Program-made: the position numbers and the translations under genes | In this document: positions 1 through 7,301 of the stretch, piece by piece | Position numbering within the stretch: position 1 is the stretch's first letter | Layout: every line of letters begins with the position of its first letter | The notes under the pieces: generated by a model | The model's database searches: none | Seen by the model: only the letters and a program-made list of their open reading frames with translations | Told to the model about the DNA's origin: nothing | DNA from: Sedimentisphaerales bacterium | GTDB lineage: Bacteria; Planctomycetota; Phycisphaerae; Sedimentisphaerales; Anaerobacaceae | NCBI GenBank assembly: GCA_016931715.1 | Contig: JAFGEF010000040.1 | Span: 1-64,000 of the forward strand | Reading direction: 5' to 3' | DNA: 64,000 nucleotides

Positions 1-87
1 CGCGATACGGATGAGAAAGAAAGTCGCGGGCAAGATGCCCGCGATACGGATGAGAAAGAAAGTCGCGGGCAAGATGCCCGCGATACG
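1..87 (+). repeat. 39-bp tandem repeat of a GC-rich palindrome, in frame in valS
   Basis: Two complete 39-bp units start at bases 1 and 40, with a partial third at 79-87. The core of each unit is an inverted repeat with arms GTCGCGGGC and GCCCGCGA(C/T) around AAGAT. Because 39 is a multiple of three, each unit adds 13 residues (R-D-T-D-E-K-E-S-R-G-Q-D-A) without breaking the valS frame. The array may continue left of the window. Confidence 0.9.
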
Positions 88-2490
88 ATTAAATACATTA
101 CAGTTGCAACAACAAGACCTGAAACTATGCTTGGCGATACAGCGGTCGCGATGAATCCGAGCGATCCGAGAGCTGAATTTCTGGTTGGCAAACAAGTTCG
201 CCTCCCGATTGTTGGACGTATTATTCCTATCATCGCCGATGAACACGTGGTCCTGCCTGACCCTAACAGCGAAGACGAAAAAGCTAAATTCTCAACGGGC
301 TTTTTGAAAGTTACTCCAGCGCATGATCCGGACGATTATGCTATCGGCCAGAGGCACAATCTCGATATAATCAATATCATGGCGCCGGACGGCTCAATCA
401 GCGACAAGTTCGGCTGGACAGACTGGGAAAATATCAAGAATCCCGATGTCGAAAATCTTATCGGCATGGACCGGTTCGAGGCTCGCGAAGCAGTCGTCGA
501 ATGGTTCCGCCAGGAAAATCTGCTCGAAGAGGTTCGTGAATATGCCCATGAAGTTGGACACAGCTACCGAAGCCATGTTCCAATAGAGCCGTACTTGTCA
601 GACCAGTGGTATATTGCAGTTAAAAAACCAATTGAACGTGTCGATGGTGGTGTCGCGGGCGTCCCGCCCGCGGGCAAAAATGAAAACGCGGGCAAGATGC
701 CCGCGACACTTATTGAGGGTACTGATGTGCCGGTAAATTCTCTGGCAGGTTTTGCACTGAAACCATTGCTTGACGGCAGACTGCGATTTATCCCCGAACG
801 TTATGCTCAAACCTATAAAACCTGGATTGAAAACCTTCGTGACTGGCCCATCAGCCGCCAATTATGGTGGGGACACCAGATTCCAGTATGGAGTAGCCCA
901 ATACTAGCTGGATTTGTTGAACCAGATGGTGACTTTAACGCTTTCCTTCAAAAATTGAATGACTGGGAAAAGCAGGAAAGAGTCGCTGTCATTAATCGTC
1001 CACGTTTCGGATATGGACATGATGATCAACTTAAAGAATATCCTTCATGGTTTATATGTGTAGCTCATTCTGATGATATTGAAATCGTTGAGGCTATTGA
1101 AAAACAAGGCTTCACCAGGGATACCGACGTTCTTGATACTTGGTTTTCGTCGGCGTTATGGCCGTTTAGCACGTTAGGCTGGCCGGAAGATACTATCGAG
1201 CTTAAAAACTTTTATCCTGGAAATGTCCTCTGTACTGCTCGCGAAATTATTACGCTCTGGGTATCGCGCATGGTAATGATGGGACAATACTGTGCAGGTG
1301 ACATACCGTTCAGTGATGTATATATCCACGCGATGATACAGGATGGACAGGGACGCAAGATGTCAAAAAGTCTCGGCAATGGAATCGATCCGCTCGTTGC
1401 AATAGATAGTCACGGCGCGGATGCGATGCGATTTACCCTGGCGGATATGACAACAGATACACAGGATATAAGAATGCCTGTTGCGCAGATGATACTTCCT
1501 GACGGCCGGCAGGCAAATACTTCGCCGAAATTCGATATTGGCAGGAACTTCTGCAACAAGCTCTGGAACGCTTCGCGATTTGCGATGATGAATCTCGAAG
1601 GCACAGACCCTGTGAAATTCGAAGCTTCAAAGATGGATATTACCGACAAATGGATTCTTTCGAGACTTTCAAAAACAGTTTCCGAAGTAACACAGTCTCT
1701 TGACAATTTCAAATTCAGTGAGCCTTTATCGAGTTTGTACAGGTTTTTCTGGAACGATTTTTGCGACTGGTACCTCGAATGGACTAAGTCCCGAATGCAG
1801 GATGAGCAGAAAAAGCCAATTGCGCAAAATGTGCTCGCGTTTGTTCTGGACCAGATTTTGAGACTGCTTCATCCTTTTATCCCATTTATTACAGAAGGAA
1901 TATTCCAGAAATTAAATGAAATCGCGCCGGCAAGAAAACTTAAAGGTCTGGCAGATGCAGAAAACGCAGAAGCTCTGGTAGCCGCAAGATGGCCTCAATT
2001 ATCAAATTCGTTTGTTAATGAAAAAGTCGAAGGCGAAATTATAATTATTCAGAATCTTGCTCATGCTGTCAGGGACATCGAGAATAAATATAATGTAACG
2101 AAGGCAGACGAAGTTTCTGCAAACGCACAGGATGTTATTGCAAATATGCTGAACGAGAATGCCGAGCTGATTTGTTCTTCTGCATATGTCAAAAATTTCA
2201 TCGCAGGATCCGGTGTTTCCAAGCCTGATAAATCAGCCGCAGCTATTGTCGGAGATATACAGGTTTATGTGCATAATATGATAGATGTCGAGGCGGAAAA
2301 GAGCAGGCTCGAAAAACAGAAACAGCAGATAGAAAAAGCCAAACAGGCCGCCGAAGCAAAGCTGGCAAACGAAAATTTCGTTTCCAAAGCCAGGCCGGAA
2401 GTTGTCGCGCAGGCAAGAGAAAAACTCAGCCAGCTTACAGAGCAGCTTGAAACAGTGATGAAGCATCTTTCGGAATTAGAACACAGTTAA
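1..2490 (+). CDS. valS: Valine--tRNA ligase, 5' end outside the window
   Basis: Charges tRNA-Val with valine in the cytoplasm and edits mischarged threonine. The frame is open to the left edge; 829 codons are visible and the N-terminal HIGH half is missing. Visible signatures are the CP1 editing-domain motif TTRPETMLGD (around base 106-135), SRQLWWGHQIPVW before the second half of the Rossmann fold, DVLDTWFSSALWPFSTLGW, the KMSKS loop (K-M-S-K-S near base 1360) and a C-terminal coiled-coil arm rich in Lys/Glu/Gln. Two stretches do not belong to the family: a 13-residue tandem repeat at bases 1-87, just before the editing motif, and about 35 extra residues around bases 640-735 between SDQWYI and the FIPERY strand. 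Both coincide with a GC-rich palindromic repeat that is read through in frame. Product assignment is very secure. Confidence 0.96.
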   Translation, partial: RDTDEKESRGQDARDTDEKESRGQDARDTIKYITVATTRPETMLGDTAVAMNPSDPRAEFLVGKQVRLPIVGRIIPIIADEHVVLPDPNSEDEKAKFSTGFLKVTPAHDPDDYAIGQRHNLDIINIMAPDGSISDKFGWTDWENIKNPDVENLIGMDRFEAREAVVEWFRQENLLEEVREYAHEVGHSYRSHVPIEPYLSDQWYIAVKKPIERVDGGVAGVPPAGKNENAGKMPATLIEGTDVPVNSLAGFALKPLLDGRLRFIPERYAQTYKTWIENLRDWPISRQLWWGHQIPVWSSPILAGFVEPDGDFNAFLQKLNDWEKQERVAVINRPRFGYGHDDQLKEYPSWFICVAHSDDIEIVEAIEKQGFTRDTDVLDTWFSSALWPFSTLGWPEDTIELKNFYPGNVLCTAREIITLWVSRMVMMGQYCAGDIPFSDVYIHAMIQDGQGRKMSKSLGNGIDPLVAIDSHGADAMRFTLADMTTDTQDIRMPVAQMILPDGRQANTSPKFDIGRNFCNKLWNASRFAMMNLEGTDPVKFEASKMDITDKWILSRLSKTVSEVTQSLDNFKFSEPLSSLYRFFWNDFCDWYLEWTKSRMQDEQKKPIAQNVLAFVLDQILRLLHPFIPFITEGIFQKLNEIAPARKLKGLADAENAEALVAARWPQLSNSFVNEKVEGEIIIIQNLAHAVRDIENKYNVTKADEVSANAQDVIANMLNENAELICSSAYVKNFIAGSGVSKPDKSAAAIVGDIQVYVHNMIDVEAEKSRLEKQKQQIEKAKQAAEAKLANENFVSKARPEVVAQAREKLSQLTEQLETVMKHLSELEHS
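652..707 (+). repeat. Second in-frame palindromic repeat insertion in valS
   Basis: Bounded by GTCGCGGGC (652-660) and its reverse complement GCCCGCGAC (699-707), with inner palindromes GCGGGCGTCCCGCCCGC and GCGGGCAAGATGCCCGC. It belongs to the same family as the array at the left edge but is read in another phase, giving residues like AGVPPAGK and AGKMPA. It lies in a surface-loop position of ValRS and leaves the frame intact. Confidence 0.88.
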
Positions 2491-2540
2491 TAAATGGGTC
2501 GTATATAATCTAACAGAATTTTTATAAAGACGGTGCAATA

Positions 2541-2936
2541 ATGGAAGTGGAAGCGGAATTATCACGCATAATTATAAACGAAATGTCTGACCAGCAGATA
2601 ATCGTTCTCAAGGAGCGGGACGGGGAGCGGAGCTTTCCAATCGTAATTGGTATAGTCGAGATTTTCGCAATAGACCGGCGGCTGAAAGGCATTAAGCCGG
2701 CAAGACCTATGACACATGATTTGCTGGCAAATATTATCGAGGACCTCGGCGCAAAAATCGAAAAGATAGTCATAAACGACCTTCGACACCACGTGTTTTT
2801 CGCAAGAATCCATTTAAGACTCAATAATCATTCTGTTGTAGTGGATTCTCGCCCTTCCGATGCCATCGCTATCGGTGCTGCTACAAATGCACCTATTTTT
2901 GTGGCTGATCATGTTTTTGAGCAGGCTTGCCAGTAA
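2541..2936 (+). CDS. DUF151 bifunctional nuclease family protein
   Basis: 131 residues, the usual length of a single-domain DUF151 (bifunctional nuclease, BFN) protein. Family features are the N-terminal beta strands ending in an L-K-E-R-D-G-E-R-S-F-P-I-V-I-G run, the central helix with A-R-P-M-T-H-D-L-L, and the C-terminal R-P-S-D-A-I-A-I-G-A signature followed by a strand into the last helix. Bacterial members are small soluble proteins with reported DNase/RNase activity; the physiological role is usually unknown. It starts 50 bases after valS and may be cotranscribed with it. Its last 44 bases overlap the 3' end of lspA on the opposite strand, so the two coding ends are antisense to each other. 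Confidence 0.88.
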   Translation: MEVEAELSRIIINEMSDQQIIVLKERDGERSFPIVIGIVEIFAIDRRLKGIKPARPMTHDLLANIIEDLGAKIEKIVINDLRHHVFFARIHLRLNNHSVVVDSRPSDAIAIGAATNAPIFVADHVFEQACQ

Positions 2937-3459
2937 AAAACGTTGAAATAATCAGCAAACCAACTCCGATAGAGAGCAGGCTGTCTGCAACGTTAAAGGT
3001 CGGCCAGTGAATATCGTGATAATAGACATCAATAAAATCGCGCACTAAGCCGTCATTGAAAAACCTGTCGTATAAATTACCCGAAACTCCCGCAGCAAAA
3101 AAACCCATCGCAGCATGAATAATTTTCGGTTGTCTGCCGCTAAAAAGAAAAACCACTATAATTGCAATCAATGCTATACTTGCAACAGAAACCAATAATA
3201 TGGATTTACCAGAAAATATACCCCATGCGGCGCCGTTATTCTGCGCTTTTATCAATTGTAAAAAACCATCAATAATACTGTAAGCTTCATGGTCTTCCAG
3301 CCAGTTAAAAACCGCCCTCTTACTCCATAAATCGAATGCAAGACCCAAAAAAGCCAAAGGCCAGAAAATAAGATGAGCCTTTAAATCCGGCATTATAGAT
3401 TTCCATTTATGCAAAAAAGTTACCTCCGGATTTGTTTTGCCTGCTATAGATTGTTCCAT
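2893..3459 (-). CDS. lspA: Lipoprotein signal peptidase (signal peptidase II)
   Basis: Inner-membrane aspartyl protease that removes the signal peptide of prolipoproteins after diacylglyceryl transfer. It has 188 residues, slightly longer than typical because of an N-terminal cytoplasmic extension of about 25 residues. Four membrane spans are visible. The conserved N-N-G-A-A-W-G segment follows the first periplasmic loop. The two catalytic aspartates sit in V-R-D-F-I-D-V-Y and F-N-V-A-D-S. The upstream gene on this strand lies beyond 3.5 kb, so it is probably monocistronic. The 3' end overlaps the DUF151 gene convergently by 44 bases. Confidence 0.95.
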   Translation of the reverse strand: MEQSIAGKTNPEVTFLHKWKSIMPDLKAHLIFWPLAFLGLAFDLWSKRAVFNWLEDHEAYSIIDGFLQLIKAQNNGAAWGIFSGKSILLVSVASIALIAIIVVFLFSGRQPKIIHAAMGFFAAGVSGNLYDRFFNDGLVRDFIDVYYHDIHWPTFNVADSLLSIGVGLLIISTFFTGKPAQKHDQPQK

Positions 3460-3645
3460 AAATACTCTCTAATGCTAAAGATACGCTATAAATCATTTAA
3501 GCTCAGCTTCGGGATTATATCACAGTAAGAGCATCTGTCAAAAACTTTTATCACAAAACTATCTTTATTACCAATCGAACTGAACACTCTTGAAATAATT
3601 GACAGATTCAATGCAATTCTATATCATATTGCGAATAACTTAGAC

Positions 3646-3738
3646 CCTCTAACAAAAAGAATCGTGTCGCGGGCATCTTGCCCGCGAAATATTACCGGGA
3701 TGACAATGCTGCATCTTAAAAATTCATTTTGTTAGAGG
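3646..3738. repeat. MITE-like 93-bp element with nested inverted repeats
   Basis: The outer arms are CCTCTAACAAAAAGAAT (3646-3662) and ATTCATTTTGTTAGAGG (3722-3738), a 17-bp inverted repeat with one mismatch. Between them lies another copy of the valS-type palindrome, GTCGCGGGC / GCCCGCGA, at 3666-3688. It occupies most of the 330-base gap between the divergent lspA and gpmI. No target-site duplication was evident by eye, so mobility is inference. The rest of the gap (3460-3645) holds nothing I can name beyond the upstream region of lspA. Confidence 0.6.
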
Positions 3739-3757
3739 CTCTTGGATTGTTTACTTT

Positions 3758-3782
3758 AGACGAGGCAATGCCTCGTCTTTTA
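3758..3782 (+). terminator. Terminator- or attenuator-like hairpin in the gpmI leader
   Basis: AGACGAGGC (3758-3766) pairs perfectly with GCCTCGTCT (3770-3778) across a 3-base AAT loop and is followed by TTTATT. It lies only about 30 bases before the gpmI start. It could end read-through from upstream or act as an attenuator of gpmI; no gene on the + strand ends close upstream. Confidence 0.5.
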
Positions 3783-3810
3783 TTGTCTTTTGCACAAAAG
3801 AAAGGTTTTT

Positions 3811-5385
3811 ATGGCAAAAAAGAATGTAGAACTGAAAAACAAACCATATGTTCTAATTATAAGAGACGGGTGGGGCTACAATCCAAATCCGGCAGAGGAC
3901 AATTATAACGCTATCAAGTGCGCGAATACTCCTGTTGATGACATGCTTATGTCAGATTACCCAAATTGCCTAATCCATACAAGCGGCGAAGATGTCGGAC
4001 TGCCGGATGGTACTATGGGCAACAGCGAAGTAGGCCATCAGAATATAGGTGCAGGAAGAATTGTTCCGCAGGAATCTGTGAGACTAAGCCATACTATCAA
4101 AGACGGCTCATTCTTTAAAAATGAAGAATTTCTTAAAATGATTGAATTCGTGAAAAAAAATAACGGAAAAATGCACGTCATGGGATTATGCAGCGATATC
4201 GGCGTACATTCACTGCTGTATCACCTCTACGGCCTGCTCGAACTTGCAAAACGAAATGACCTGAAACAGGTTTTCATCCACGCCTTCACAGATGGCAGAG
4301 ACTCTCCTCCCGACAGCGGAGCAGGATATATCGCAGACATCGAGAAAAAAGCCAAAGAAATTGGCGTCGGAACAATCGCATCGGTTATGGGAAGATTTTA
4401 CGCTATGGATCGCGACAGCAGATGGGACAGGGTGCAGAAAGCCTACGAGTGCATGAGATTCGGTAAAGGCAACAAAGCCAAAAGTGCAGCCGAAGCAATC
4501 GCCGAGAGCTACAAAAACGCAGTTACCGATGAATTTATAGAGCCGACCAGTATCGTCAACGAAAATAATGAGCCGGTTGCCATAATAAGTGACGGCGACG
4601 GCGTAATCTTTTTCAATTTCCGTGGGGACAGGCCCCGCGAAATTACTCGGGCTTTTGTTTCGCCCGACTTCAAAGACTTTCCACGAACAACGAAAGCGGA
4701 AATCTATTTTGTTTGCATGACTGAATATGATTCCTCGATTTCCGTGCCTGTGGCTTTCCCGAAACCGCCCAAAATGAAAAACATACTCGGTGGATACTGG
4801 GGCTCACTCGGCCTCAAACAATTCCGCTGTGCGGAGACTGAAAAATATGCGCATGTAACATTCTTTTTCAACGATTATAACGAGAAACCATTCCCCGGCG
4901 AAGACAGGCAAATTGTTCCATCGCCGCGTGTTCGCACATACGACCTCAAGCCGGAGATGAGCGCTTATGAAGTCTGTGATGTAGTTCTCGAAAGACTCGA
5001 ATCGAACAAATACGATGTAATGGTAATCAATTTTGCCAATCCTGATATGGTGGGTCATACAGGCGTATTATCAGCAGCGGTAAAAGCCGCTGAAGCAGTA
5101 GATCAATGCGTAGGAAAGATTCTCGATAAAGTCAAGTCGCTTGGCGGAGCGGCTTTAATTACCGCCGACCACGGCAACTTCGAGAAAATGTGGGACTTTG
5201 ATACTAATCAGCCTTTCACCAGCCATACGACCGGTGATGTGCCGCTGATTATTTTCGACGAGCGAAATAAAACAGGGAAACTCCGCAGCGACGGCAGATT
5301 AGCAGACATCGGACCTACTATGCTCGAAATGATGGGCATTCCCAAACCAAAAGAAATGACCGGACAGTCATTATTCGAAAAATAA
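3811..5385 (+). CDS. gpmI: 2,3-bisphosphoglycerate-independent phosphoglycerate mutase
   Basis: Interconverts 3- and 2-phosphoglycerate in glycolysis and gluconeogenesis through a phosphoserine on a two-manganese centre. 524 residues from the chosen ATG, normal for the alkaline-phosphatase-superfamily form. Signatures in order are the catalytic serine in G-T-M-G-N-S-E-V-G-H, H-A-F-T-D-G-R-D and M-G-R-F-Y-A-M-D-R-D in the transferase domain, F-N-F-R-G-D-R-P-R-E, N-P-D-M-V-G-H-T-G and T-A-D-H-G-N-F-E in the phosphatase domain. The ATG at 3811 is preferred over an in-frame TTG at 3790 because AAAGG (3801-3805) lies five bases before it. A hairpin stands directly upstream. Confidence 0.96.
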   Translation: MAKKNVELKNKPYVLIIRDGWGYNPNPAEDNYNAIKCANTPVDDMLMSDYPNCLIHTSGEDVGLPDGTMGNSEVGHQNIGAGRIVPQESVRLSHTIKDGSFFKNEEFLKMIEFVKKNNGKMHVMGLCSDIGVHSLLYHLYGLLELAKRNDLKQVFIHAFTDGRDSPPDSGAGYIADIEKKAKEIGVGTIASVMGRFYAMDRDSRWDRVQKAYECMRFGKGNKAKSAAEAIAESYKNAVTDEFIEPTSIVNENNEPVAIISDGDGVIFFNFRGDRPREITRAFVSPDFKDFPRTTKAEIYFVCMTEYDSSISVPVAFPKPPKMKNILGGYWGSLGLKQFRCAETEKYAHVTFFFNDYNEKPFPGEDRQIVPSPRVRTYDLKPEMSAYEVCDVVLERLESNKYDVMVINFANPDMVGHTGVLSAAVKAAEAVDQCVGKILDKVKSLGGAALITADHGNFEKMWDFDTNQPFTSHTTGDVPLIIFDERNKTGKLRSDGRLADIGPTMLEMMGIPKPKEMTGQSLFEK

Positions 5386-5391
5386 AATTCG

Positions 5392-5994
5392 ATGGGAAAA
5401 AAAATAAAACCAACTTGCTTTATAATTGCAGGTCCAAACGGTGCTGGAAAAACTACATTTGCATTACGATATCTGCCTCAGACAGCAGGCTGTAAAAACT
5501 TTATTAACGCAGATTTTCTTGCATACGGCTTATCACCTTTCGATTCATTAGCGGCTCAATACAAAGCAAGCGAAATTTTTCTTCGTGAGATATATGCAAA
5601 TATAGAAAAGCGAGTCGATTTCGCTTTTGAAACAACTTTGGCCGGACGCAGTCAAATCAATCTTCTCAAAAAACTCAGAGAAGATGACTGGCAAATATTC
5701 TTGTTTTTCCTATGGTTACCAGATGCAGCCTTTTCCATGAATCGTATTCGCGAAAGGGTAAAGCAAGGGGGGCATGATATTCCAGATGATACAATATTTC
5801 GCCGTTTTCCCCGTGTTATGCATAATTTTATAAAGATTTACATACCTCTTTGTGATAAAATATTTTGTTATGATAATTCAGGATCAGAGCCGGTTATAGT
5901 TTTTGTGAAAGATGAAAATGGACAAAAAATTTCTAACAACAATATGTATGATAGAATTATAGAGTGTGCTAATGGTTACAAAAGAAACCCTTAA
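5392..5994 (+). CDS. Zeta-toxin-like P-loop kinase
   Basis: 200 residues. A P-loop G-P-N-G-A-G-K-T-T sits at residues 14-22 after one hydrophobic strand, followed by F-I-N-A-D-F and F-A-F-E-T-T-L-A-G-R, the pattern of small zeta-toxin-like ATPases. Classical zeta toxins phosphorylate UDP-N-acetylglucosamine; chromosomal relatives of this compact form are mostly uncharacterised. The gene starts six bases after gpmI with no clear Shine-Dalgarno and overlaps the next small gene by 23 bases. That overlap and a basic partner protein suggest a two-gene toxin-antitoxin-like module. Fold assignment is secure; the toxin role is inference. Confidence 0.8.
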   Translation: MGKKIKPTCFIIAGPNGAGKTTFALRYLPQTAGCKNFINADFLAYGLSPFDSLAAQYKASEIFLREIYANIEKRVDFAFETTLAGRSQINLLKKLREDDWQIFLFFLWLPDAAFSMNRIRERVKQGGHDIPDDTIFRRFPRVMHNFIKIYIPLCDKIFCYDNSGSEPVIVFVKDENGQKISNNNMYDRIIECANGYKRNP

Positions 5995-6148
5995 AATGGC
6001 GCTTCTTGGAAAAAATTGTCTTAGAAAAGCAGTATGCGAAGAATTTAAGAAAAAGGCATTGCTGGGTCAGTATGTCATTATAAGCCGCAACGGAAAAGCC
6101 TGCCGCATTCCGGCTAAAGAAGCTCTGAAAATGGCAAAGGCCAAATAA
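5972..6148 (+). CDS. Small basic protein, putative partner of the zeta-like kinase
   Basis: 58 residues from the ATG at 5972 (an in-frame GTG lies at 5966). Lysine-rich, with a C-terminal Q-Y-V-I-I-S-R-N-G-K segment followed by R-I-P-A-K-E-A. Short proteins ending in a strand of this 'isrnGk..ripa' type often sit beside zeta-like kinases, from my recollection of such loci. It overlaps the kinase gene, so translation is probably coupled. Antitoxin function is a guess from position. The next gene begins 11 bases after its stop. Confidence 0.6.
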   Translation: MVTKETLKMALLGKNCLRKAVCEEFKKKALLGQYVIISRNGKACRIPAKEALKMAKAK

Positions 6149-6159
6149 TCTTTTAAATA

Positions 6160-6465
6160 ATGATGATTGATTTAGAGGAACAATATTTAGACGAAATCAA
6201 ACAGATTCTCGCAGACAAAGTACCAGACTGCGAAGTTCGAGTTTTTGGTTCACGCATAGAAGGCAAAGCAAAAAAGTTTTCCGACCTCGACCTTGCTCTT
6301 GTAGGAAAAGACAAATTGGACTGGCGAAAAATAGAATTGCTCAAAGACGCTTTTTCAGCATCCGATATTCCAATCATCGTAGATGTAATTGACTTTAACG
6401 CAATATCAGACGAGTTCAGAAAAATTATCGAAAAAAACTACGAAATCATTCAAATGAGAAAATGA
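6160..6465 (+). CDS. MNT-type minimal nucleotidyltransferase
   Basis: 101 residues of the pol-beta-superfamily minimal nucleotidyltransferase type. The active-site signature F-G-S-R-I-E-G-K followed by S-D-L-D-L-A-L is intact, with a further acidic strand I-I-V-D-V-I-D. MNT proteins of this size usually act as antitoxins that AMPylate or otherwise block a HEPN RNase toxin encoded next door. Here the adjacent gene overlaps by an ATGA junction but is cut to 30 codons, so this MNT may have lost its partner. It is the third gene of a run that begins at 5392. Confidence 0.85.
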   Translation: MMIDLEEQYLDEIKQILADKVPDCEVRVFGSRIEGKAKKFSDLDLALVGKDKLDWRKIELLKDAFSASDIPIIVDVIDFNAISDEFRKIIEKNYEIIQMRK

Positions 6466-6554
6466 ATTTCGAAAAGGAACTTATGGAAAACAGTATCGAT
6501 GCCTACTACTACCGCCAGACACAAAGCAGCGTTATTTTTCCGGTAACGCTTTAG
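6462..6554 (+). pseudogene. Truncated partner of the + strand nucleotidyltransferase (30 codons)
   Basis: An ATG overlaps the upstream TGA (ATGA). The frame encodes M-N-F-E-K-E-L-M-E-N-S-I-D-A-Y-Y-Y-R-Q and stops at 6552-6554, just inside the 3' end of the opposing HEPN gene. The tight overlap suggests this was the start of the HEPN-like partner and that the inverted module to its right replaced the rest. Bases 6474-6503 match mutL 7386-7415 at 28 of 30 positions in the same reading frame, so a mutL-derived fragment is an alternative origin. Confidence 0.5.
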
Positions 6555-6957
6555 ATATATCTTTGATAAAGATATCATGAACGTCTCTGATCTTTTCCAG
6601 CAACGGAGCAATTCTTTCTTCGTCGACATCAAATGAATACGCATGGCTGAAAAAATGCCTAAAACTTAAATATTCCTTAAGCATATCAGATGTTTTGCGG
6701 GAAATAATTTTATTAGCAACACAAATTTCAACCAAGTCTATATGCCATGACGGCCCCTGTGGAATTTTCAACGATCTGGAGATAATTAATTGTTTGAAAA
6801 CATTCTCAATACCATTGTAGAAATTATGAAGAAGTGCGGCTACTTCCGCCAGTTCCAGTGCAGACAAGTCTTTTTAGCGATCCAGTTGAGGCAAATCTCC
6901 AAGAACACGCTCAATGTTTTCAAGCTCTGCTTCGATTTTTTCTCTCGTGTTAGCCAT
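6532..6957 (-). pseudogene. HEPN-domain (HepT-like) RNase gene with an in-frame stop codon
   Basis: Reading leftwards from the ATG at 6957, 27 codons (M-A-N-T-R-E-K-I-E-A-E-L...) are followed by TAA at 6876-6874. The same frame then continues with L-S-A-L-E-L-A-E-V-A-A-L-L-H-N-F-Y-N-G-I for a further 111 residues. The HEPN RNase motif Rx4H is present as R-H-F-F-S-H, so the toxin core is intact. A TTG at 6867-6865, two codons after the stop, could reinitiate translation, so the gene may be attenuated rather than dead. The ATG overlaps the end of the upstream MNT gene by eight bases, the usual MNT-HEPN arrangement. Confidence 0.75.
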
Positions 6958-7216
6958 AGATTGGAACACCGTCCCTTTTGACTATCGCATTAAATCTTGT
7001 ATCCTTTGAAAGGTCGATAAGATCAACTGGTTTTGACAAGCGAAACATCAGATCTCCATAGAACTCGAAGAATCGCCTTGGTTCTATACCAATTACACCC
7101 AAATCGATATCTCTTGATTCCTGAGATTCGGTGCTCGAACCAAATAAAAGAATCTTATGCACGCCATAGCTGCGAGCAAGCGAAGATATAATTTCTTTGT
7201 CTTTTTCTGTAATCAT
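6950..7216 (-). CDS. MNT-type nucleotidyltransferase, partner of the interrupted HEPN gene
   Basis: 88 residues, starting at the ATG at 7216 with AAGGA a few bases upstream. The catalytic signature F-G-S-S-T-E-S followed by S-R-D-I-D-L-G-V is intact. A later strand gives P-V-D-L-I-D-L, and the end R-D-G-V-P-I-Y is typical of MntA-like antitoxins. It is the first gene of a two-gene unit with the HEPN gene and is transcribed divergently from mutL. It is quite different in sequence from the + strand MNT at 6160, so the two modules are independent acquisitions rather than a duplication. Confidence 0.85.
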   Translation of the reverse strand: MITEKDKEIISSLARSYGVHKILLFGSSTESQESRDIDLGVIGIEPRRFFEFYGDLMFRLSKPVDLIDLSKDTRFNAIVKRDGVPIYG

Positions 7217-7235
7217 AAAATTATCCTTATTTTCG

Positions 7236-7263
7236 ATTTTAACCAAACTGAATACTTTTGCAA
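7236..7263 (-). promoter_or_regulatory. Promoter for the minus-strand MNT/HEPN pair
   Basis: On the minus strand TTGCAA (7263-7258), a 16-base spacer and TAAAAT (7241-7236) stand about 20 bases before the MNT start codon. It lies within the leader region of the divergent mutL. Confidence 0.4.
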
Positions 7264-7301
7264 TAGAAATTTGGCCATTAACCTTGTACAATGAAAGGCC
7301 T

